Assembly (NCBI GenBank): GCA_006503535.1
Contig: QYRS01000005.1
Span: 1,550,001-1,614,000 of the forward strand
Length of the DNA stretch: 64,000 nucleotides
Direction: 5' to 3'
Origin: Arthrinium phaeospermum
Lineage: Eukaryota; Ascomycota; Sordariomycetes; Amphisphaeriales; Apiosporaceae
Each line of letters starts with the position of its first letter. The stretch's first letter is position 1. The notes beneath the pieces were generated by a model that made no database searches, was not told the DNA's origin, and saw only the letters and a list, made by a program, of their open reading frames with translations. Positions 22,796 through 35,119 of this stretch are shown piece by piece. Both the position numbers and the translations under genes were made by a program.

Positions 22796-24951
22796 TCCCC
22801 TTGAATGCCACAACGCTGCCCTCGGTACAGTACCAGCCACAAGGGATCGGTAGGTCCGTGCAAGTGTTAACAAGGGTGTTTTTAGCTAATTGGATATTTT
22901 AAATAATAGGTATAGCGTTTCCTATACTAATTTAATTAGTGAAAATTGTTTTAATATGTATTGGATATATAAATAGCTATATTATATTATAAATAGTTTA
23001 ATTTAATTTATTTTAATTTATTGTGATTTTATTACTTATTATTTAACGTTAATAATATTGGTTAAGTTTTTTTAACGATTACTTTTAAATAAGTTTTATA
23101 TTATATATTTTTTTTATTTAATTTAATACGTTGGTAAAGGTTTTATAGTATTAAGAGGCTTTTATTAATTAATGTAATAAGAGAAAAACGTATACGGTTA
23201 TATATATAATTTAAAGCGTTAAATATTAAAAATAATAACTTTCTTTATTTAATTTTTTAAAATATGTTTTTTTTAAATAATTATTATTAAATTAATATAA
23301 ATAAAAAGTGTTAATAAATATAATATATAAAAGAAAATTAAATATTAAAGCGTGTATTTAATAATGTTAAAATTAATAGTTATAATTAAAGTTAGCTTTT
23401 ATTTAATTATTGATATTAATATTATTTATATTATAATTATAATAATTAATAATTATTAATATTTTTATTTCTTTTTAAATTTTATTATTAAAATAGGCGT
23501 GAATTTAACGTTTTAGTTAATTTAAGTATATTTTAATCTTAGTAATTAATTACGATATTTAAAAGTATATTAAAAGGAAAAAAACCGGTTATTTATTATA
23601 TTAATATATTTAGTTAATAAGGTTATTAGGTGTTAACTTTTTTATTTAATTATTATAAATAAATATTAATTTAATCTTTTTAATATTAATAATAATTATT
23701 ATTATATTATAATTTAATATAATTATTTTAAAAATCGCGATTTTTCGCTTTCATAGTTAAATATATAATATTAATAAAAAAAAAAGTTATTAAAGTAAAT
23801 ATAATATATTAATAAAAAGTAATAAAGAAATAGTTAGTTAAATAAAATTAATATTATTTTTATATTAAATTTAACTTTTTATTATTATTAACCCTTAATT
23901 TTTTAATAAACTTAATATCCTTATTAATTAAACCTTTAAAAGGTTTAAATTTATTTAAAATATATTATAATTATTATAAAAAGTAACTTATTAATATAAA
24001 TACTTATACTTTAAACCTAATTGGTATTAATTTTAAAGAGATTATTATTTTATTATGAAATTTATTATTAAATTTAATAATATATTTATTAATAGAAAAG
24101 TTAATATTAAATATATAATTAATTAAAAATGTATTAAATATAAATTAATTATTTCTTTATTAATTTAAACGCGTAGGCGGTTTATTATTATTAATTAAAA
24201 AGCTATATTTTAAACTTTTTATATAATATTTATTATTTATTATAAGAAATAAATTTAATAAATAAATAATATAATATTTTTATATTAATTTTTTAATAAT
24301 TAATAAAGTTAGTTAAAAGGTATAAATATATAAAAAATATATTAAATAAAAATAAGTATATCTTATTAATCGTTATTTCTTTTTATTTTAATTTTTGGCT
24401 TTAAGGTTTTTAATTAATAATATTATTAAATTTATATTTATTAATATATTATTTATTTTTTAATAATTTATTTTGGTATAAATAAAAATATAAGGTTAAA
24501 AGGGTTAGTTAAAATATTATTAATAATCGGTTTATTATTAAGTATGTTTATTAGTTTAAATCGGTTATTAATTATTAGGTTTAAATACGCTTTAAGTTGT
24601 TTAATATCGTTTAGGTCGGTTAAATTTTTTATCGTATCGATCGAGTTTAATTAAATAAATACTTTATGTTTAAAAGGTATATTAAAAGAGAATATAGTTA
24701 ATTTTAATAATAAGAATTTTAATAATATAACGGCGTATTTTTAATTATTCCATAATACGCGATATTAACTAGAACGTTAATAAAATTACTTAAACTTCGC
24801 GTTGCCACCTAAAACGGTAATATTTCCCCTAAATACCGATATACCGCGAAGATTAGTGGATTACATGCACACCGCTACCGCACGGTTTACCTACCAGTAT
24901 ATACAGTACTGCAAATATGGTGGGAGGGCAACGTTGTGGCATTCAAGGGGA
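22796..24951. mobile_element. DNA-transposon-like insertion with terminal inverted repeats and TA at both ends
   Basis: The left end (22796 rightwards) begins TCCCCTTGAATGCCACAACG and continues C-TGCCCTC. The right end, read as reverse complement from 24951, begins with the same 20 bases and continues T-TGCCCTC: a 28-base terminal inverted repeat with one mismatch. Further in, the two arms share only scattered short words (CAGTAC, GGTAGGT). TA flanks both sides (22794-22795 and 24952-24953), the target-site duplication expected of Tc1/mariner/pogo elements. Total length is 2,156 bases, usual for that group. No transposase frame survives, because the interior (22873-24750) is hypermutated. The superfamily rests on TA plus TIR alone; a non-autonomous element is equally possible. 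Confidence 0.75.
22873..24750. repeat. AT-rich core destroyed by repeat-induced point mutation
   Basis: Almost all A and T, with no open frame of useful length. Reading the + strand I find one CpA (near 23752) in nearly 1.9 kb, while about two dozen TpG remain and many surviving C lie in CpG. Loss of CpA in favour of TpA is the signature of RIP, the premeiotic mutation of duplicated DNA in ascomycetes. The edges with the normal-composition arms are sharp on the left and graded over about 100 bases on the right. Confidence 0.9.
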
Positions 24952-24953
24952 TA

Positions 24954-26643
24954 CTTGTAGATTGATAACAGATCTGCCAGTGGGCAGAGAGAGCCAATTG
25001 TCTATAATAGAATTGGACAGCATAATAGCAACCCACGGACATATTGTTCCGCACGCCGCTCAGATACCTGAAGCAGCAGCTTCCGACGTCGCACAGGCCT
25101 GCCCATCCCACGACGATCTTGCGTGGTGGGAGGGAGTTGAAAGGCGAGGGAGGGACGGCCAGCCAGCCAGCCAGTAAACGACAGCATTACTGGTAATACC
25201 TAGCTGCACAGTGCTGCTGGGGCACTCGTCTCTTCATCCACAGTTGCCAAGCTGCATCTTTGACAAGGTATCAACAACACTAGCGAACCATACAGCCAAA
25301 AAGCCCTCCAGGAACATCCCTGGAGGCCTTGCGACAGGCCAATGGCCCAGCGGCGAGAGCGCGGAATTAATTGACGAGAGAGTGGATAGGCAGTTGAGAG
25401 TGGACACGCGAGGAGAGATACATACGTCTACGTGCAGTCGTTAGTGGGAAATCTGGATCTCTGTCGAGTCGTCTCGGTATCTCTTGGGTACTGCTAACAG
25501 AGGACCCAGGGCACCGAGCGGTCTGGGCGCCGTACGTAGCAGAGAAGAGCCAGACAAGCCAGATGCCAGACCCGTTCTCGTGGGATTGGAATAGCGGACC
25601 CAGGTATAGTGGTAGAGTGATGCTCGAGTTGTACTCTCGCTCTCGCCCATGTCCTCGGACCAATATCAGACTGGCACCCCCAGACTCACTGCTTCTCTTG
25701 TTGGTATGGTTGTCTATTATCTTCAGCCATATTACCACCAATTCTTATTTCCGCACACTTGAAACGGCATAGTGACATCGACTTTTCTATAGCCTTACCT
25801 CACCTCCCTCCCCCTGTGGTTATTTATTGTTCTGTTCGCTGGACCTTATCTTGTCTCCAATTCCCCAATCAGAGCACCGTCATCATCCGCAGCCAAGCAC
25901 GTCGTACGTTGTTGCTTATTACAATCATTGTTCTGTCGGTGTGCGTGCATACATACTACAGACTGCTGCTACCACCTACCTCGCGGCCAACCGTCCATCT
26001 CAATCTTAGCTGCAAGCTGCAAGTCCTTATCATAAAGGTGGCTGAGCCCGTTCTTTGCTTCTTTGGCGCCGATTCAGGACGTGCCTCTCGAGTCGAGTAC
26101 TACATACTACATACGACCCTTCGCTTCGCCGCTTCCCGCCATTCGCCGAGGATACCCACGCCCTCACACCACCACCCAACTTTCTCAAATAAGCTCCTTT
26201 AGCCGGCCACTGTTACTTTTGGAAAAGCAAGCGAGAGCGTGCTTCCACCTCATTCGACTTCTTTTCGTCCTGTCAGATTCTCTCCCTGACGCCAGACCGT
26301 GTCTATTCAAATTTCCAAAAGTTCGATAGATCCGAGAGTAACGGGTTGTGTGTTGAAAGAACTGGTGGCGTGACCGTAAATCGTCCCGTCTCTACCATAG
26401 CTTTCTTTCCGGATCCCGGGCCCAATCAATCCAAGACCGCCTGTAGCGCAAGCACCCCCTGTAGAGTCTATTCTCAGGTCGTTTTTACCTTACCTGCAAT
26501 TCTCACGAGCACCCCGAGCACGCGAGCACATCTCAACACCAACATCAATTTCCAAAGGAAGAGACAAAGGGAATAAAGTCACAAAGACTTCTACGAATAG
26601 CACCGAGCGGAGGCAATATTTTATACCTACTACTACCGCGACC
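24954..26643. other. Upstream region and likely leader of the FYVE gene
   Basis: About 1.7 kb of normal composition to the right of the transposon-like element. From about 25780 the + strand becomes rich in C and T and holds no convincing coding frame, which fits a promoter and a long 5' untranslated leader for the gene at 26644. Confidence 0.5.
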
Positions 26644-27718
26644 ATGGCCACCGAATTAATCATGCCCAGGCTGCCGGACCAGCAGCAGCCGTTTGCGCAC
26701 TTCTACACGCCCAATTACAACCAGTACAACCCGCAATCGCCGGGGTTTCAGTCGCAGACCCAGGCACAAACACAACCGTTCTACACGCAGCCCCAGATCT
26801 CCCCACTTAGCACCTCCAACAACACATCGCCCACGTCACCCAAGTCCTATCACGGCCGACAGGTGCGACCGCTCTACATGCCCGCCGTCCTGCGACCGAC
26901 CGAGCGCCAAACGCGTGCAAACGTCCCGGGAAAGAAGACCGAGGACGACAACGAGAGCCTGATGAAGATGAGCAACAACAGCTTCATCAGCTTGGCCGGT
27001 CTGGGCGCGCTGGGAAGACTCAGCCGACGAGGGACTGGCGACAGTGGCAAGTGTGTCGACGAGAACGAATGGAACTTTGCCCTGTTCCCCCAGCCTACGG
27101 CGCAGCCCACAAAGCATCACTGGAAGGTAAGCTTGAATACTTTGTCGCGTGTGTCCACAACCATGCGACATCCCTTACACCATGTCTCAACCCGCGACTC
27201 TTCTGCGCCCCATCTCGTTCTGCGTAACACCCGTTTTTATCCAACGCCCGTGTCTCGACTTTGCATGCATCTAAATGCTAACGTTCCAACCCCAGTCCGA
27301 TGCCGACTCCACGATCTGCGACGAGCCCTCCTGCATGCGCCACTTCAACTACTGGACGCGGCGCCATCACTGCCGCCGCTGTGGCAACATCTTCTGCGAC
27401 CCGCACTCGGCCTTCGAGATCCCGCTCGACCAGGACGCCAACTACAACCCGCGCGGCACCATGAGCCGCGCCTGCCAGCACTGCTACAACGAGTTCAAGT
27501 CGTGGCGCAGCCGCACCAACAGCCAGGCATCGTCCATCAGCAGCGGCAGCAGCGATGCCGGCTCGGCCTACCACGTCAACGGTTCCTCGTCGGACCCCTC
27601 CAGCCCCGTCGATGCCACCGGCGCCACACCCATCCCGGCTACCGCTACCAAGGGACGTGTGCAACACGCCGAGATCGCGGCGAGCGTGCCGCGGGATTGG
27701 AACTGGAGCACCTTCTGA
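26644..27718 (+). CDS. FYVE zinc-finger protein (possible Pib2-like)
   Basis: Exon 1 (26644-27126) and exon 2 (27296-27718) are joined by a 169-base GT-AG intron with a clear TGCTAACG branch site, giving 301 residues. Residues 1-80 are rich in Pro, Gln, Asn and Ser and look disordered. A short helix-like stretch ENEWNFALFP sits just before the finger. The FYVE domain (about 165-235) shows C169 and C174, then the basic signature RRHHCRRCG with C187 and C190, then FCDPHS (C195) and a later CQHC pair, so all eight zinc ligands seem present. FYVE domains bind phosphatidylinositol 3-phosphate on endosomes and vacuoles. The C-terminus ends VPRDWNWSTF. A finger followed by a conserved aromatic tail recalls yeast Pib2, a vacuolar TORC1 activator, but this protein is far shorter and the link is inference. 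Confidence 0.85.
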
Positions 27719-29789
27719 GCGGGTGACAAGCTCCCAAGCCCCTCCGACTGGAGGTGCTTGGATCCTTATAAAGCATCACACGCCCACATACACGGCCATG
27801 GAAACATGAGTGCTGTTCCTTCTTGCGAGAAGACGCCAGCTAGCATCTCATGTCCATGGCGGTACCTCTCCCTTGCCACTCTTGTGGCAAGAGACTATCG
27901 ACACTTTGAGAACGTTTTACCTGCCATGGGCCCAAGACAGGCACCATTACCGGAGGAGAACAAAGAGAAGATGATGTCGGAGCACATGGCACAAGCCGCG
28001 GCTTGCGAGTGTGCGAACGAAGAAGTTGATAAAGGCCCATTGGGGTCCGGGGCAAGGGGGAAAAGATACCCTCTTGCCTTTTGGTTTTGTCCACCTTGAT
28101 GGCACCTTTGCACTGTCGGATTGCGAATAGTGGGTAATAGAAGCCCATGCTTAGATTGCATCATTCGGAGGAACAACTACCTACCTGCCTACCCACTCAT
28201 TGGGTATGGTTTGCTTTTTTATTATTCGGCCGAGCGTCTTTGTCGCCGATGGAGTTTTGGAAGACAATACTGGGGTCTACATTTGGTTTTTTTGCTATTT
28301 GGCACGGGTGTTTCTGGAAGGGCAAAGCGATTTTGATTTCGTTGCTTGCCAGCCCAGTTGGGCTGAGCAAAGGGGTTATACTATATACCTTGGATCTAGG
28401 TTGGCATCAAATGGGACAGGCAAGATTCCCTATATACTGGCGTTTTTTGACACATTGCCACACTACGGTCTTTGGCGGGAAATACCCCTCGAGTCAAGAA
28501 CTCAAAAGACGTTTGGTTACAAGACGAGAGAAGAATTTGATAGAATATTATGGTTTCTCCATCACAAGCATCCTTCAATCCTTGACTTGCACTACTAAAC
28601 CGTGACTGTATCCTGTGACTATCAATATCCCTTCGTCTGGGGACTTTTCTTACAATGTCTGTCCGATCTGAGGCGCTCGTTGCCGGGGACTGATGAAGTG
28701 CGCAAGTATCGAGAATACCTGAATCAGTCCTTACATGGACCGCATCATCCCATACTCTGGAAGAATGGCCACACAAACTGGTTATCCTCTGCTATCTCGT
28801 CTTGACGATGGGGGCTCTGCCTTTGGCAGAATACCTACCTACCTTCCGTAGGCTCAACAGTCCAGCTCACCCGACTGGAAACCCCCGATAAAGGTATTCG
28901 GCCAACACATAGTGTCAAGGGTCTCTGCTTCCAAGCGGAGCAGTCGTATCGAATCGCTGCTCTCGAGAGCAGGCTGGTCTCGACCATGTATAGGCTCTGA
29001 AAGCCAGGGAACCGCCATGAATCGATCGTCTTCTTGGCCGTCCTTGAGGCTACCAGAGCCGCGATGGACTTGGTCAGCCTCGTCTTGCATGTCCTCGGCC
29101 TTCTGACGCAGTATCTTGCAGGTGGCCGTTGCGCCTCAGAATCTTATAGATCCAGCATGAGGTCTTTGGACATCATATCTAGCTCGAAAAGTAGTGTACC
29201 GGTGGCACTGAATGACCCCTAATAGGTACAGTACGGCGTAATCCGGCGGGAGCAACCCTTTCTCCATATGCTACTCCCATGGGGCAAGCCACCAGGACAT
29301 GATTTCATCATGGTATGGTCAAAACACTGCTGCAGGCCCCTTTTACTAGCAGGGGAAGTTCTGTGGGAGGATAGTATTCGTTTCGGTATCTCCATCACAT
29401 GGGGCTTTGAGAACCCACGAAGCACGGCAGAGATCTTGAGCAATATACATGGTTTCGTTATAACTATATACGTGAACGACGTGAAGTCGTGTTTCCTAGC
29501 ACCACCGACTTTTCTATACACTTTAATATGTGACCGAGAAGCTGTGAAACTACAGCTGTGCGCAAAAGTGCGTGTAGCACTACGCATATCCATAAACAAT
29601 CCCGTTAAACTCCCCTTTCCCACCCCCAGCCGCTCCAAGCAATGCAAATACAGATGCGCGAGGATAGAAAACGCTACGTCGAAATCAGAAAGTTGCGCTT
29701 TGCATATCTGCTATGCGCATGTATGTCCATCTTCGGACAGACCAGATTTCAGTTGTGTAAGCACAAAACAGAACATATCCGAGTCATGT
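27719..29789. other. Intergenic between convergent genes
   Basis: About 2.1 kb between the FYVE gene (+) and the elongase stop (-). Two overlapping plus-strand frames (28147-28605 and 28200-28598) run through the same AT-leaning sequence and neither resembles a protein family. I see nothing else. Confidence 0.5.
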
Positions 29790-31320
29790 TCACTTTCGCG
29801 ACGTCGATCTGGTAGAGCGACTTCGCACGGCTTGGGCATAGCTCTTGCCATTGGCCTCGTCATCGTCGTCGACAACGGCCGAGTCGCCGCCCTGGTTGTA
29901 GATCTCCTTCTCGACTCCCTTGGCGGCATCCCAACCGGCCTTCTCGGCATTCATCATAGCGTTGCTCAGACGTCGGTCGGCGCCGTCAAGCTTCTTTTGC
30001 TTGTGGGCGCGTCCTGCTTCAGCGTTGCTACGCTTGACGTAGCTAGCAATGAAGAAGGAGACAAAGAGATATGTGAGAGGTGCAAGGTAGAGAACGTTCA
30101 GCCAGATAGCAAAGGTAGATCCGCTGCTAGTGATGCAGGGAACCGTCTGGTACTGCGTCTGGTACATAAGCTCTTGTGCAGCACCGGCAGATGCAGTGTT
30201 CGAGGAGACGATGGCGTTGGCGTTAGCAGCCTGGGCAGCTCCGAACACCATACTCTTAAGCGAGCCAAGGACACCACCAACACTGGCAGCATCTGTAGCA
30301 GCCGCTGCCACACTCGAAGCCACCGCAGCGGCAGGCTTGGGCACTGCAACCTTGACCGGGACGGTGTAGTAAACGAAGGAGTGTACCATGGCGTATGACG
30401 CGCCAACAAGGAACTGGGTGATCTGCAATGTCGTCAATGTGCGCTTGATGGCCGTAGGGACGCGGATGTTGAATGCGGTGACAGTGTAGTAAGTGTACTG
30501 GGTGGCATGTTAGTAGACAGTCCAGCATATATAAACGGTCAAGCAAAGTTAGTTGGGTACTCACCATCATGGCATGGATGCCAGAGTTGACAAAGACGAA
30601 CATCCAGATCGGTACAGACATGAACCGGATGCCGGCCCACATGCACATCATAGCTCCGGCATGGTGGTAGGTTTGCAGAGTAGAGCTCAGCTTGCCCTTG
30701 GCCAGGATGATGAAGGTATCGAGAACCTCGTAGAACTTGCTCAGGTAGAAGATCCATCCGTAGAACGCCAGACCTTCGTTCCACAGACGTCCGGCATCGA
30801 CACGGCTGGGGGTACCTTCGCTCGTGAGATAACCGTTACCGAGCGTCTCCCATTTGCCCTGCGGCCCGTTGAAGGCAACACCGTTTCCAAAGCCGCCAGG
30901 TCCGTGAAACTTGCAGAAGCTGTCAACGGTACCAGCGAGGCCATTGGGGCCCATGGGGCTCTCAATGGAGGTGCGCAGTGCCGTAAACATACCCCAGAAG
31001 GTCCAGGCCGAGTAGACAGCCAAGAAGACATTGTGGAGTACGACGAAGAGGCGGAAAGGCGCAGTCTTGCTGATGGCCCAGGGCTTCTTGCCGTTCGAGA
31101 GGTTGTACTTGTTCAGCAACTTGGCAGTGACGGCGTATACCGTGGCAATGGTGACGGGGACTCGGTAGTCGAGGGCTCCCTGGTACCAGGCGTCCGGAAT
31201 GGTGAATGGGTAGTCGAAGTGTGGCGGCGGTATGGGCAGGGGCTCGTTCTCTGGGAGCGGGAAGAACTTGAAGAGGGCGCTCGAAGGCGAGTCCAGAAAG
31301 GCTTGCGGATATGAAGGCAT
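29790..31320 (-). CDS. ELO-family very-long-chain fatty acid elongase (3-ketoacyl-CoA synthase)
   Basis: Integral ER protein that condenses malonyl-CoA with acyl-CoA, the first step of fatty-acid elongation. Exon 1 (30565-31320) and exon 2 (29790-30497) are joined by a 67-base GT-AG intron, giving 487 residues. Family landmarks follow in order: NEGLAFYGWIFYLSKFYEVLDTF (the KFxExxDT motif), LQTYHHAGAM (the histidine box), then NSGIHAMMYTYYT across the intron and ITQF. The box reads QxxHH where most family members have HxxHH, so the first histidine is replaced by glutamine. Exon 2 also contains an insertion of about 80 residues rich in Ala, Val and Ser between two membrane segments, plus a basic C-terminal tail (VRSRSTRSTSRK), making the protein longer than the usual 300-350 residues. 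Substrate length cannot be read from the sequence. Confidence 0.88.
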
Positions 31321-34300
31321 ATTGGGCGGTTTTCACAAACTCTTAGCCATGTAAAATTATTGTTGGTGGTCGTATGCAAGTAGGCAGGCCAAGACTTGCG
31401 ATCCTCTTTTGGTAAGTGGTATGTATGGGTGTGATGGTCAATGGCAATGGGTTGGAAGAGAGACCTGGTCAACAGTATGAACTGTCCCGGAAGAGAAGGA
31501 CGAGAGACGGGGTGAGAGACAAAAGATGTCAGAGTCTGGCGCAAGACAAGCAAGCAGTATAAGTGTGCGAGTGTGTAAGTGACGCCCCAGGATATTTTAT
31601 TTGTTTTCTAGCAGGCAAGCGAACTGGCATGGAAGTTTGTACTTAAAGACTAACAAGAGGCAGGTGGATATCTCTGCTGGCAGCTACCCACTCGCACACT
31701 GAGATCTTTTATGGGTGCCGGGGTAGAGTTAGGATGAGAATGGCCTAGCTAAACTTCTGGAAGTACATCAACGCCCATGCCGCATCAGTATGTGGCATCC
31801 GAGCCAGCTTGTGCTGCAGGGGAAAGTATGCTGATGGTTGAGTGAGACACCCCAAAAGAGCAAGAGCATTCATTCAATGCTCTCAATGAACGGTGAGAGA
31901 GGGCAAGGTACATGTCACGAAGTGTCTGCCGCTTACAGGAGGTAGTAGATCCCTCAACAAGGCCTGTTGTGCCTGCCCTTTTGCTCCGGGCCAAGTGGCA
32001 CGGTGCGGTATCAGATACTGCCAGCCCCAGAAGTACAGGGAAGGCAGGTAGTATATCGTACAGCATAATGATGTATTTTTTTTTGTTGGCGCCTGTTGAT
32101 GCAACTCCAAAAACTGTTTCAATGTGTAAAGAGAAAGGATCCGCCGGCCGGCCAGCCGTACTACTAGTAAGGGAAGGAAAAAAAGCCTCGGTTTGTTTTG
32201 TTACCAAGCGACAAGCATGCGGTCCAATCAATCCCTTCTCTGGTACAGGTCCCGGAAACCGGCCAGCAGTGGTGGAAAAGAGTGGACGTTGACGTCGGGC
32301 CCTCGGAACCGCTGGGATTGATGTAATGAACCCAATTGAGGTGGCATGACGGCGGTTTCTAGAATACCGTACGGATGTATAATACCTGTTTTGTCTGGAT
32401 GCGTGTGGGCTGTCCGGATTCATTGATGGAACACACCACCCATACTCGTCGTCACTCAATTGCCATTGGAGTAGATTCACCGAACCTCTTCGTCACACAC
32501 CTATCACCAGGCGTGGCATTCTGCTTCGCAAAAAGACTGGCGGACGTCGGCTACTGGCTACGACCCCACGATACATCTTGGCGATTCACCTCTTTTTTCG
32601 AATCTTGGTCCCTGAAAAAGAAACTTAGCGAGTGCGGGGCAGGGGAGCCTGGATGTTTGTAGAGGGGCAGACTTTTTTTTGTTGGGAAAGGGAGCACGCA
32701 TCTCGCCTTCCGCTAAGCCCGCCCAGTCAGGTTGCAGCCGCATGGATGGTGTAACCTTGGCGCCATCCAGATCAGTCTGATTGATATGTCATGTATCCGT
32801 CCCATCGGTTTGTTTGGATTCGGAACCACCTGGTGCTGGCCGCCGCAGAAACCTTTGGGCCCCAAGACGAAAGGGCTGCTCTTACTATACTACTTTTCGC
32901 AATGTGTCGACATGCCAGCTTACTCCATTTGGTGTCATGCTATTTTGATGAGGGGGTATATCGGTGATATTATTGATTGATAGTCTAGCTGCGGAAGCGC
33001 TTTCGCTATCGAGGGCATACCGGTATCATGCCACTTCCTAGATTATGCAGCACCACCAAAGCTTGAGCCGCTTGAAGGCACGACGAGAATCTTCAAGAAG
33101 GAAGGGACAAGGGATGGTCGAATCACTCGCTACCCCACAGCCTAGGTAGGTATGCAGGTAGGGCTGACCACAGGTTGGTGACAGGACATCATCGTACCTT
33201 CTTCGTATGTTCCTTTGAATCATCGATCTTACTCATCTATGGTGTGCACACCAACACAAGATAAAGTTGCGTACATACTCCATAATATCTGACCTCAATC
33301 TGCATTGCATCTCGGGAGGCATCAAGCATCAAGCATCAAGCATGAAGCTCCAAAATGAACTTCGAACTGGCACTTTGCTGAGCTTTGGCAAGAAAAAAGA
33401 TCGCATAACCTCGGGCGTCGCGAAGAAGCCGCAGGCAAAGCAGGTAGCGTTGTTGGTCTTTCTCGGTTCGGCGCTCTTCCCAACAAACCGGGCCTGGCTT
33501 CCTGAAGAGGAACGCAGGGTCCTAGCCTCCCCCAGCGAGAAACCCACATGGAGCCCATCACATGCTGGTGATCCATGTTTACTGAACTTTCACATGTGAG
33601 CGGGCATCAGGTGGAATACTGGACTGGACGCTGATAACCAAATGATCCATATGGGTAGCGGCGAGCAGAGGCAGACTCGACAACATGTTATCTGAAAACC
33701 ACTGCGCAAGCTGCATTCCACCCACCGTATAGCCTGAGCTCGTCAAAATACCTCGACGGATAATACTTCCAAGTCTATACCGATGAGCACCTAGAATATC
33801 GAAGGTTTGATGTGTTCATTCTTGCCCAGAGGCCTGCAAACATGTCTTGCGGTTTTGATCGGCAGTTGGGGGTTACTGCAGTACTAATAACGTGATGTGC
33901 ATTTTATCTTGAGCGCAAAAAGGCGTGCACGCAATGTGGTGTGGTGTGGTGTAGTGGAGGATGCGAAAGTTGCGACCCGCTATCAAAGAGCAGTCAGTTA
34001 TCGGCGGCAGGGATCCATGGACCACACGTTTTGAGCCTCAACCTTCGCGGCCCGACTTCACCTTCTCAAGACAAATTGGCTTCTCGTCCCATGAATGGGT
34101 TTGATGTTTAATGCCATGTGCATGCACGTTGCGGTCTCTCTCGAGCCTGTGTCCATGATGTAGCAGCACATTACGAATCCGACAGGAGTCACCAAATTCA
34201 TACGCTCGATACGACAGGGCAGTGTCTCAACATGTTGGCCTGGCTAATCTTGATTGGTGGACTGATACTTACATTGGTAGACAGGAAAACTACGGAGTAA

Positions 34301-35119
34301 GGTCTCTATCTTCTCTATGTCGCTAAATTAAGCTCCTTTCCTGGGAATGGTTCATTGCATCCAAGAGGCGCCCGCGATATCCGCGATGATCCGATCCTTG
34401 AGGTTTGCCCAGGACGCTCCTCGTGTCATGATTAAAGACAGAGTGGTGTCTTGTCAGGGTCGCGAGACATGCAACTAATGAAAGACTGGCCTGTCACTCA
34501 TGAGACAGACCGCCCATGCTGTTCCTTCGATAGCATCTTGTGTGACCCGACGGTTCATTCACCCTCTTATCGCAGATGTTGTCACGGTATCTGCCAGATA
34601 GTCTGCAAAACCACTTGAGGGTCTGCGATATGACAACATGGCACATACTCCCAAAGTATACGGGATACGGTTTGGTAGGTGAGACAAGGACAGCTGATTG
34701 TTCGACGAGAGTGTAAATGGGATCAATCAATCAGATCAGACCAGGAGAAACGCGGACAGCTTGGTGCTTGGCGTGGGATGTTCAGGGCGGCGCGCCCACG
34801 CGCCACGCGACGGCACGGGCGGCTGTATGTAACCCTACCTAACAATTAGTTCGCCCTGCTAAGTCAGCCAGCCAACCTAACAAAACAAAACAGCTGTTAA
34901 GGTTGGTAGGAAGGAAACAGGGTCCTGCCATCTGATATTCACTCTATTGACGATTGTCGACTGGTTCGGTTATCCCTTGTTTCGCTGGCCGCGCACTTCG
35001 ATTCCTTGCATACTTTGGCACTAGCCCCTGACATATATCCGCCAAAGGACCACCGCTCGGCTCTAGTTTTCACTATTGCTGTTGTTCAAGCTGGTGTCGA
35101 TAATATCCGGACAGGCACG
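31321..35119. other. Gene-poor region between the elongase and the alcohol oxidase pseudogene
   Basis: About 3.8 kb between two divergent start codons. The longest frame (31785-32480, minus) starts at GTG and has no recognisable domain. A GCATCAA microsatellite (about four units) lies near 33320-33345 and a GTGGT run near 33938-33956. I see no RNA gene or mobile element. Confidence 0.5.

Noticed and set aside
22873..24750. AT-rich block as an inserted mitochondrial fragment or centromere piece
   Set aside because: It has no mitochondrial gene, and CpA depletion with surviving CpG is the RIP pattern. The flanking inverted repeats and TA duplication mark an insertion; 1.9 kb is too small for a centromere.
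25306..25327. CCTCCAGG...CCTGGAGG short inverted repeat
   Set aside because: Arms of eight bases are frequent by chance in 64 kb, and nothing nearby gives it a role.
28147..28605. Two overlapping plus-strand frames downstream of the FYVE gene
   Set aside because: Both frames cover the same bases, so at most one could be real, and neither has a recognisable motif or supporting splice sites.
31785..32480. 231-codon minus-strand open frame between the elongase and the alcohol oxidase
   Set aside because: It starts at GTG, has no domain, no biased codon pattern and a random-looking amino-acid composition. Long chance frames are expected in GC-balanced DNA.
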